DNA from: Pollutimonas bauzanensis_A
Lineage (GTDB): Bacteria; Pseudomonadota; Gammaproteobacteria; Burkholderiales; Burkholderiaceae_B
Length of the DNA: 23,036 nt
Reading direction: 5' to 3'
Assembly (NCBI RefSeq): GCF_040393045.1
Contig: NZ_JBEBUX010000061.1
Coordinates: forward strand, 1-23,036
Below, one piece after another: positions 16,822-23,036 of the stretch. The position numbers were made by a program, and so were the translations under genes. Under the pieces are notes generated by a model. It was not told the origin of the DNA. It searched no databases and worked only from the letters and a program-made list of their open reading frames with translations. Numbering within the stretch: position 1 is the first letter of the stretch; each line of letters opens with the position of its first letter.

Positions 16822-18141
16822 ATGGATAAGAAACTAAAGCCTTTGCTGGCCGCCATACTGCTGGCAGCAGGCGCACCAGCGCTTGCCGGAACGGTAACCG
16901 TAATTACCTCTTTCCCCAAAGAGCTGACGCAAGCCTACAAGTCGGCATTCGAAAAAGCCAACCCCGACATCAAACTTGAAATTCTTAACAAGAACACCGT
17001 GTCGGGCATCGCTTACGTGAAAGAAACCGATGCCGGAAAGCGCCCCGAAGTATTCTGGGCCAGCGCGCCGGACGCCTTCGAGGTGTTGGCGCAAGCCAAT
17101 CTCCTGGAAAAAGCCGGCGACATCGTTAACCCCGACGTCCCGGACAAAATAGGCAGCTTCCCCATTAACGACCCTAGCGGCATGTTCATGGGGCAGGCCT
17201 TGGCAGGCTATGGCATTATGTACAACACCCGGTTGATCAAGGCCAAGAAGCTGGATGCGCCGACAACCTGGACAGACCTGCTCAAGCCCGAATGGTTTGG
17301 CAACGTTGGCACCACGTCGCCATCGCGTTCGGGAACCATGCACCTGACTGTAGAAACCATCCTGCAAGGTGAAGGCTGGGATAAGGGCTGGAACACACTG
17401 ATCCGCATGTCGGGGAATAGCGCAGCCATTACCGACCGTTCCTTTGGCGTGCCCGACGGCGTGAACAACGGCCAGTTCGGCGCGGGCCCCGTCATCGACT
17501 TCTTTGGCTTGTCCAGCAAATACTCCAAATTCCCGGTTGAATTTGTGTACCCCGAAGAAACCGCTATCGTACCGGCCAACATCGCCCTGATTGCCGGCGC
17601 AAAAAATACGGCTGAAGGCAAGAAATTCATCGCCTACACGCTTAGCAAAGAAGGCCAGGAACTATTGCTCAAGCCTGAAATTTCACGACTGCCCGTCCTG
17701 CCCTACAAGAATCTCAGCAATATTCCTGAAGGCTATCCCGATCCGGGCGAAATCGCCAAACGCAGCAAAGTGCAATTCGACGTAGACCTGTCGCAAAGCC
17801 GCTATTACATCGTTCAGTCGCTGTTCGACCAAACCATCACCTTCCGTCACGCCGATTTGCAGCAGGCTACCAAGGCCATCTATGACGCTGAAGCCAAGCT
17901 GGGCGCCAATCCCAGCGACAAGGCCAGCAGCCTGCTAGCCGAAGCAAAGAAGCTGGCCTGGTCGCCATTGCTGGACGTGAAACAAACACAATCGCCCGAG
18001 TTGCTTGCCGTTTTCAAAGGCAACAAGAAAGACGCCGATATCAGTCAAAAACTGTCCAAGATCCAGGGCGACTGGAACAGCAAGGCCAAGGCCAATTATG
18101 AAAAGGCCCAGGCGCTCGCAAAAGAAGCCGCTGCTCAGTAG
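16822..18141 (+). CDS. PgtC-type periplasmic solute-binding protein of an ABC importer
   Basis: This is the extracytoplasmic binding component of the importer encoded by the next two genes. The 439-residue precursor has a signal peptide (MDKKLKP, hydrophobic core, cleavage expected after Ala22 in APALA|GTV). Its sequence resembles, from memory, Salmonella PgtC and relatives: TSPSRSGTMH (165-174), GWDKGW, ITDRSFGVPDGV (203-214), GAGPVIDFF (220-228), and a C-terminal extension with VQSLFDQTITFRHADLQQA. Iron-binding FbpA-type proteins are about 100 residues shorter. The ATG at 16822 has GGGAG 6 nt upstream; an in-frame ATG 14 codons earlier would spoil the signal peptide. Ligand unknown: a phosphorylated organic compound is my guess; iron, 2-aminoethylphosphonate or polyamine are alternatives. 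Confidence 0.85.
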   Translation: MDKKLKPLLAAILLAAGAPALAGTVTVITSFPKELTQAYKSAFEKANPDIKLEILNKNTVSGIAYVKETDAGKRPEVFWASAPDAFEVLAQANLLEKAGDIVNPDVPDKIGSFPINDPSGMFMGQALAGYGIMYNTRLIKAKKLDAPTTWTDLLKPEWFGNVGTTSPSRSGTMHLTVETILQGEGWDKGWNTLIRMSGNSAAITDRSFGVPDGVNNGQFGAGPVIDFFGLSSKYSKFPVEFVYPEETAIVPANIALIAGAKNTAEGKKFIAYTLSKEGQELLLKPEISRLPVLPYKNLSNIPEGYPDPGEIAKRSKVQFDVDLSQSRYYIVQSLFDQTITFRHADLQQATKAIYDAEAKLGANPSDKASSLLAEAKKLAWSPLLDVKQTQSPELLAVFKGNKKDADISQKLSKIQGDWNSKAKANYEKAQALAKEAAAQ

Positions 18142-18150
18142 TCTATCTAC

Positions 18151-18193
18151 GCCCAGGGTCGCTCATCGAGCGCCCTGGGCATTATTGTGTTTC
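18151..18193 (+). terminator. Hairpin between binding-protein and permease genes
   Basis: GCCCAGGG-(T)-CGCTC pairs with GAGCG-CCCTGGGC (18151-18180) with one bulged T and a 3-nt loop. The tail ATTATTGTGTTT is a poor T-run. It probably acts as a partial terminator or 3' stabiliser, raising binding protein over permease. Confidence 0.75.
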
Positions 18194-18232
18194 CTGTAGC
18201 GACGACTGCACCCGGCATATTCCGAGGCCTTC

Positions 18233-19945
18233 ATGACCACTTTTTCCCGATCGCGATTCCCATCCGGTTTCGTGCTTGTAGCATTGCTTGTGCTGGCTTT
18301 TCTAGCCGCCTTTTTAATCATTCCGGTTGGAAGCGTTTTCTATAGCGCTTTCGTGAACTCGGACGGCAGCTTCACCCTGGGCCACTTTGGCGCTTTTTTC
18401 CATCAGACGCTACTGAAGGAATCTTTTGTCAACAGTCTGTATGTCGCAGTGGCCGCAACCTTTTTTGCGTCCATCATTGCCATTCCACTCGCTTACTTGA
18501 CTATACGCTTTCGTTTCCGGGGCGCATTGATCATCCAGACGCTGGGCGTCTTGCCGCTGATCATGCCGCCCTTCGTCGGCGCGGTCGCCATGCAATTGCT
18601 GTTCGGACGCGCCGGCAGCATGAACCTGCTGCTGGATGATTGGTTCGGAATTACATTGCCGGTCATGGAAGGCTTGAACGGCATTATCTTTGTCGAGTCC
18701 ATCCATTACTTTCCGTTCATCCTGATGAACCTGACTGTTGCGCTTCGCAATATTGACGGCGCCATGGAAGAAGCGGCAATGAACCTGGGCGCGAAAGGCT
18801 GGCGGCTGTTCCGCCGCGTTATCTTTCCATTGGCGCTGCCTGGTTATATCGCCGGCGCGTCACTCGTTTTCGTCAAGGTATTCGATGACCTGGGCACCCC
18901 GCTGGTGCTGGGCATTACCAATATGCTGGCGCCCCAGGCCTACTTGCGCATCACGCAGGTGGGCATAGACGACCCCTTGGGCTACGTCATTAGCGTCATC
19001 ATGATTGCGTTCTCTATTCTGGCGCTGTGGCTGTCGGCGAAAGCCCTGAAAGGAAAAGACTATTCCACCTTGCAAAAAGGCGGTAATTCGCTGCAGCAAC
19101 GAACGCTTAACAAGACCCAGACGGTACTGGCCTATGGCTGGATAGCCCTGGTCTTGTTGCTGGTTCTGTCGCCGCATCTGGGCGTATTGTTATTGTCGCT
19201 GGCAACCGTATGGAGTTATGCGCCATTGCCCGATGGCTATACCTTGGCGCACTATGCCGCCGTATTTCAAGAATCGCAGGGCATGATAAGCAACACCTTG
19301 CTTTACTGCGGGCTGGCGGCTGGCATAGACGTAATCCTGGGTACCGCCATCGCTTACCTGATGCTGCGCACCAAGCTGCCAGGCCGCCAGTGGCTGGACT
19401 GGATATCATCAGCCGCGCTAGCCGTACCTGGCATCGTTCTGGCCATCGGCTTTATGCGCACATTTCGCAATGTCGAAATTCCCGGCACCGACATCGGGCT
19501 AACCTCGACTTGGGTGCTCATCATGATCGCCTATTCAGTACGCCGCCTGCCTTATGCGCTACGTTCCTGCATTGCTGCGCTCCAGCAAATCAACTTGTCG
19601 CTGGAAGAGGCAGCGGCATCCGTGGGCGCCAACCGGCTAAGCACCATACGCCGCGTCGTGATCCCCTTGATGGCAGGCGGAATGCTGGCCGGTTTCGTGA
19701 CCAGTTTCGTTACCGCGGCAGTCGAACTCTCGGCTACCATCATGCTGGTTACCCGAGACAGCGACGCGCCCATGAGCTATGGCATTTATCTATACATGCA
19801 AAGCGCCTCTGGCCGCGGCCCTGGCGCAGCATTGGGCGTGCTGGCTGTCGTCGCCGTTGCTGTTGGCACCTATGTCTCTCATATTATTGTCGAGCGCGCT
19901 TCGGCCCGCCAACGTCCCTCGCGGGCTAGCCAGGAAACAACATGA
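18233..19945 (+). CDS. Fused double-domain ABC importer permease
   Basis: This membrane protein carries both permease domains of the importer in one chain, so it replaces a heterodimer. The 570-residue protein has about 12 hydrophobic helices in two halves. Each half has an EAA loop that docks the ATPase: EEAAMNLGAKGWRLFRRV (about 178-195) and EEAAASVGANRLSTIRRV (about 459-476). The joint is a polar linker near residues 272-298. Fused permeases of this size occur in the iron(III), 2-aminoethylphosphonate and hexose-phosphate transport families. A GAGG lies 6 nt before the ATG. The stop overlaps the ATPase start as ATGA. Confidence 0.9.
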   Translation: MTTFSRSRFPSGFVLVALLVLAFLAAFLIIPVGSVFYSAFVNSDGSFTLGHFGAFFHQTLLKESFVNSLYVAVAATFFASIIAIPLAYLTIRFRFRGALIIQTLGVLPLIMPPFVGAVAMQLLFGRAGSMNLLLDDWFGITLPVMEGLNGIIFVESIHYFPFILMNLTVALRNIDGAMEEAAMNLGAKGWRLFRRVIFPLALPGYIAGASLVFVKVFDDLGTPLVLGITNMLAPQAYLRITQVGIDDPLGYVISVIMIAFSILALWLSAKALKGKDYSTLQKGGNSLQQRTLNKTQTVLAYGWIALVLLLVLSPHLGVLLLSLATVWSYAPLPDGYTLAHYAAVFQESQGMISNTLLYCGLAAGIDVILGTAIAYLMLRTKLPGRQWLDWISSAALAVPGIVLAIGFMRTFRNVEIPGTDIGLTSTWVLIMIAYSVRRLPYALRSCIAALQQINLSLEEAAASVGANRLSTIRRVVIPLMAGGMLAGFVTSFVTAAVELSATIMLVTRDSDAPMSYGIYLYMQSASGRGPGAALGVLAVVAVAVGTYVSHIIVERASARQRPSRASQETT

Positions 19946-21027
19946 AAAAAGTCAGTGTCGAATGTCGCAATATCAGACTGTCTTACGGGAAGACCGAAGT
20001 CCTGAAAGACATTAATCTTCTTATCGAGCCCGGCGAGTTCTTCGCCTTGCTAGGGCCTTCCGGGTCGGGAAAATCAACGTTGCTGCGCCTGGTTGCTGGC
20101 TTCAATCAACAAAACTCGGGCCAGTTATTTGTCGACGGCAAGGATATCAGCGGCGTGCCGCCGCATAAGCGCAACATCGGCATGGTGTTCCAAAGCTATG
20201 CGCTCTGGCCGCACATGACTGTCTGGGACAACGTGGCCTTCGGACTGGTCGAACGCAAGCTGCGCAGCGCCGAGATCAAGACCAGAGTAGGCGCTGCGCT
20301 GGACTTGGTAGGCTTGTCGCAATATGCCAAGCGACGCCCCAATGAACTGTCTGGCGGGCAGCAGCAGCGCGTCGCACTGGCCCGAACTATCGTCATCGAG
20401 CCGCAAGTGCTGTTGCTGGACGAACCCCTTTCCAATCTTGACAAGAACTTGCGGGTGCAAATGCGCCAGGAACTGCTTTCCCTGCAGCGCCGCCTTGGCA
20501 TTACCACGATCTTTGTTACGCACGATCAGGAAGAAGCCATGACCACGGCCGACCGCATGGCCGTGATGGATATGGGAGTCGTGCAACAGGTAGGCAGCCC
20601 ATCCAACCTGTTCGACTTTCCGTGCAACCGCTTCGTCGCCAACTTTGTCGGAACCATGAATATGCTGGAAGGCGATGTCAAAACTCGCACCAGCCAAAGC
20701 ATTACCCTCAGCGTGGATGGCGTCGGCGACCTGACTCTGCCAACGTTGGCGGATGTGCCCGACAGCCCAAGGATCGCGGCCAGTTTCCGCCCCCACAGTG
20801 TCCAGATGGAAAGCGCTGGCGGCCGCGGTGACAGCCGCTTTATCTGGCTGCCCGGCATCATCGAACGCAGTGAGTTCCTTGGCGAATTCACGCGCTACGA
20901 AGTACGTGTCGGCGAACAACGGGTGACGGCAGATCAAGCACATCATGCAGGCCTGGGTCTATATAGTCCCGGCGCGCCGGTTTCCATAGGCCTGGAACCA
21001 GCCCAGATTCGGCTACTCATCGCCTGA
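19942..21027 (+). CDS. ABC importer ATP-binding protein
   Basis: This ATPase drives the importer formed with the preceding permease and binding protein. The 361-residue protein has Walker A GPSGSGKS (38-45), Q-loop VFQSYALWPHMTV, signature LSGGQQQR (136-143), Walker B LLLDEP (157-162) and H-loop THD with His194. The last ~120 residues form a TOBE-type domain, including SFRPHSV and GIIERSEFLGEFTRYEV, as in the Fe3+/polyamine/phosphonate subfamily. Its ATG overlaps the permease TGA by 4 nt, indicating translational coupling. The LysR gene starts 15 nt after its stop. Confidence 0.92.
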   Translation: MKKVSVECRNIRLSYGKTEVLKDINLLIEPGEFFALLGPSGSGKSTLLRLVAGFNQQNSGQLFVDGKDISGVPPHKRNIGMVFQSYALWPHMTVWDNVAFGLVERKLRSAEIKTRVGAALDLVGLSQYAKRRPNELSGGQQQRVALARTIVIEPQVLLLDEPLSNLDKNLRVQMRQELLSLQRRLGITTIFVTHDQEEAMTTADRMAVMDMGVVQQVGSPSNLFDFPCNRFVANFVGTMNMLEGDVKTRTSQSITLSVDGVGDLTLPTLADVPDSPRIAASFRPHSVQMESAGGRGDSRFIWLPGIIERSEFLGEFTRYEVRVGEQRVTADQAHHAGLGLYSPGAPVSIGLEPAQIRLLIA

Positions 21028-21042
21028 CAAGCAAGCGGATCA

Positions 21043-21951
21043 ATGGAGATTTATCAAATACGGGCGTTTGTGACCGTTGCGCGAATGGGAAACCTGACCC
21101 GCGCGGCCGAAGCGTTGAGCCTGACGCAACCCGCCGTCACCGCTCAGATCAAGGCGCTCGAGCAAAGCCTGGGGGTGGCCCTGTTCGAGCGCAGCGCAGG
21201 AAAGTTTGCGCTGGCAAAAGCAGGCGAAACCCTGCTGCCCACAGCAGAAGCCGTACTGGCGCTAGGCACCCAACTCAAGTTCGAGGCGGTAAAGCTGCAG
21301 GGTGAATTGCACGGCACGGTGGAACTGGGCATACCCAGCGAGCAGGTGGACTTCCTGCGCTTGGGTGAACTCGCCAGTAGCGTCACCAGGAGCCTGCCGC
21401 TTATCGAGCTTCAAACCCGCGTACTCCCGACCACCCAACTGGTAGAATACGTAAGTACAGGTCGCTTGTCTGCAGCGCTGACCATCGCCGCCTACCAGCC
21501 TCGCGACGTGCAATGGATGCCTTTGCGCAAAATCACCTACCGCATCGTGCTGCCCAACGCCATGGCCGAACAACTGAAGCTGGGCGGCTGGCCCGAGCTG
21601 GCCGCACTGCCCTGGCTCGATGGCCCGCACGGCAGTCATATACACCTATTGCTGCGCGAGCTATTCGAGCGGCACGGCCTGGCGCCGAGAGTGGTCATGA
21701 ACAGCGCCGACCAGGCCAATATGGATGCGCTGGTTCGGGCCGGCGCGGGTTGTGCGCTGTTGCGCGAAGAGCTTGCCCTGGCAGGCGCCAAGCGCCATGA
21801 CTTCGTGATTTGGGGCCGCGCCAGCATAGAAGCTAGCCTGGGGTTTATAACGTCTATCGAAAATGCCGGACAACCCATACTCGTAGCACTGATCTCGATG
21901 CTGCAAGAGATCTGGAACATAGACAATTTAATGGAAAAAATCGTTGCATGA
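21043..21951 (+). CDS. LysR-family transcriptional regulator
   Basis: This is a DNA-binding regulator whose small-molecule ligand is unknown. The 302-residue protein has the LysR N-terminal winged helix-turn-helix (residues 1-60: GNLTRAAEALSLTQPAVTAQIKALEQSLG, then ALFERS) and a C-terminal effector-binding domain (about 90-295). Unlike most LysR genes it is not divergent from its likely target. It lies in the same direction, 15 nt after the ATPase gene, and its stop overlaps the phosphatase start by 4 nt. The simplest inference is control of the importer operon or autoregulation. No clear LysR box could be identified in the 231-nt region before the binding-protein gene. Confidence 0.9.
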   Translation: MEIYQIRAFVTVARMGNLTRAAEALSLTQPAVTAQIKALEQSLGVALFERSAGKFALAKAGETLLPTAEAVLALGTQLKFEAVKLQGELHGTVELGIPSEQVDFLRLGELASSVTRSLPLIELQTRVLPTTQLVEYVSTGRLSAALTIAAYQPRDVQWMPLRKITYRIVLPNAMAEQLKLGGWPELAALPWLDGPHGSHIHLLLRELFERHGLAPRVVMNSADQANMDALVRAGAGCALLREELALAGAKRHDFVIWGRASIEASLGFITSIENAGQPILVALISMLQEIWNIDNLMEKIVA

Positions 21952-22595
21952 GCATGACTCACTTCTGGCTTATCCGCCACGGGGAAACCCAATGGAACGC
22001 CAATAAACGCCTTCAGGGATGGCTGGATATCCCCCTGAGCCCCATTGGAACCAAACAAGCCGAACAGTTGGGAGACTACCTGCGCTCGCCCTCTTTCGAA
22101 ACCCCCGTGGACGTCGTGGTCAGCAGCGACCTGAGCCGGGCTTTTGAAACCGCCCGCATCGCCGCGAGCCATTTTGGCCATCCTATTGAAGCCAATCAAG
22201 GATTGCGTGAACGCAGCTACGGAATCTACCAAGGGCAAGACTGGAGCACGCTTAATAACATGCTGGCCGATAGCCAAGGCGTGAACTTTCGCGATCCGCA
22301 ACAAGATATCGAAGGCGGAGAAGCCCTGCACAGTTTCCATAGCCGTATCGTTGCGGCTTTCGAAGACCTGGCCCAACGCTATCGCGGCCGGAATGTCCTG
22401 GCGTTTTCACATGGCGGCGTGATTGACATCGCCTGGCGCAAGGCCAGCGAACTGTCGTTGGACGTTAAACGGAACGACCCCATACTCAACACCAGCATCA
22501 ATCAGTTTTCGATCGATGCGAACAATGTCTGGAAGATGACCGATTGGGGCCAGGTCGAGCACCTGGAAACATCTGCACTGGACGACATTATCTAA
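21948..22595 (+). CDS. Histidine phosphatase (phosphoglycerate mutase-like, GpmB/CobC group)
   Basis: Members remove or move phosphate groups through a phosphohistidine. The 215-residue protein has the catalytic LIRHGET (8-14) with Arg10 and His11, Arg64 in SRAFETAR, the acid Glu88 in LRERSYG, and the second histidine in FSHGGV (His155). These residues fit a complete active site. The annotation 'phosphoglycerate mutase' is common for such proteins, but most short cofactor-independent-of-mutase forms act as phosphatases, so I do not assign a substrate. Its start overlaps the LysR stop (ATGA); Met3 is a possible alternative start. The YchJ-type gene follows after 2 nt. Confidence 0.85.
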   Translation: MSMTHFWLIRHGETQWNANKRLQGWLDIPLSPIGTKQAEQLGDYLRSPSFETPVDVVVSSDLSRAFETARIAASHFGHPIEANQGLRERSYGIYQGQDWSTLNNMLADSQGVNFRDPQQDIEGGEALHSFHSRIVAAFEDLAQRYRGRNVLAFSHGGVIDIAWRKASELSLDVKRNDPILNTSINQFSIDANNVWKMTDWGQVEHLETSALDDII

Positions 22596-22597
22596 CC

Positions 22598-23032
22598 ATG
22601 GCGAAGAAAGCCAAACAAGGCGGGCTGGCCTGCCCTTGTGGCGGCTCGGTGCCAGGCGCCAGTTATGCGGCGTGCTGCCAGCCTTATATCGATGGCATTG
22701 CTGTAGCCCCCACAGCAGAACACCTGATGCGTTCGCGCTACACCGCTTACGCTATGGGTAATGCTGCGTATGTGCTGTCTACATGGCATGCCAGCACAAG
22801 GCCGCCCGAGTTGGTGCTGGAGGCCGCTGATACACCTCATGCAGTGCGTTGGCTGGGTTTGGCGGTGCATAGCCATACGCAATTAACTGATGTTCAGGCG
22901 CAGGTACTGTTTACGGCACGGTATCGGGAAGGCGGACGGGCGCATAGGTTGCGGGAGCATAGCCGGTTTGTACGGGAAAGCGGGCGGTGGTTTTATGTGG
23001 ACGGCGATGTGGATTTTGAAGGGTCGTCGTAG
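22598..23032 (+). CDS. YchJ-type (UPF0225) SEC-C motif protein
   Basis: Function is not established for this family. The 144-residue protein begins with a probable zinc-binding SEC-C motif, CPCGG followed by CC (Cys12, Cys14, Cys26, Cys27). It continues with the family pattern APTAEHLMRSRYTAYAMG, LSTWHASTRP and a C-terminal RFVRESGRWFYVDGD. The rest resembles an NTF2-like fold, by family knowledge. The ATG at 22598 is chosen because the family starts just before the Cys motif; the frame is open 18 codons further upstream, inside the phosphatase gene. No Shine-Dalgarno sequence is seen, which fits coupling to the phosphatase gene. Confidence 0.87.
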   Translation: MAKKAKQGGLACPCGGSVPGASYAACCQPYIDGIAVAPTAEHLMRSRYTAYAMGNAAYVLSTWHASTRPPELVLEAADTPHAVRWLGLAVHSHTQLTDVQAQVLFTARYREGGRAHRLREHSRFVRESGRWFYVDGDVDFEGSS

Positions 23033-23036
23033 GTGT

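Noticed and set aside
16822..21027. Assigning the importer as iron(III) transport
   Set aside because: The permease and ATPase fit that superfamily, but the binding protein is about 100 residues longer than FbpA-type proteins and resembles PgtC instead.

Overview
The window looks like chromosomal core sequence of a betaproteobacterium, most likely order Burkholderiales and family Alcaligenaceae (Bordetella/Pusillimonas-like). This is inferred from the proteins I recognise, the gene order pstSCAB-ppk/ppx beside olsB-glmM-folP-ftsH-rlmE/yhbY-greA, and the moderately high GC content. Nothing points to a plasmid, phage or island. No tRNA, rRNA, CRISPR array or transposase gene was seen.

Bases 1-7786 are a phosphate block. 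On the minus strand, in transcription order, are ppk, pstS, pstC, pstA and pstB; ppx diverges from ppk. Two convincing Pho boxes are visible, one before ppk and one before pstS, each exactly 10 bp upstream of a -10 hexamer, so phosphate starvation should induce both polyphosphate synthesis and high-affinity phosphate uptake. ppx has a -10 but no Pho box. A strong hairpin after pstS probably lets the binding protein be made in excess over the permease.

Bases 7787-8162 hold no gene. They are GC-rich, full of inverted repeats, and bounded by two oppositely oriented copies of a ~34-nt sequence; a third copy covers the pstB stop codon. This is the clearest unexplained structure in the window.

Bases 8163-15026 are a housekeeping block: an OlsB-type acyltransferase, glmM, folP, ftsH and rlmE on the minus strand, yhbY diverging from rlmE, and greA on the minus strand. 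The order from greA to glmM matches Escherichia coli. ftsH should begin at a TTG behind a perfect Shine-Dalgarno sequence and has a heat-shock-type promoter candidate. yhbY and rlmE start codons are 17 bp apart and both transcripts may have almost no leader. An intrinsic terminator lies in the greA leader. A uracil/xanthine-type permease follows.

Bases 16822-23032 carry a compact plus-strand run: a binding protein of the PgtC type, a fused double permease, an ABC ATPase, a LysR regulator, a histidine phosphatase and a YchJ-type SEC-C protein. Junctions are 4-base overlaps or very short gaps, apart from a 91-nt hairpin-bearing gap after the binding protein. I infer an uptake system, possibly for a phosphorylated organic compound, with its own regulator and phosphatase. 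The substrate cannot be read from the sequence.
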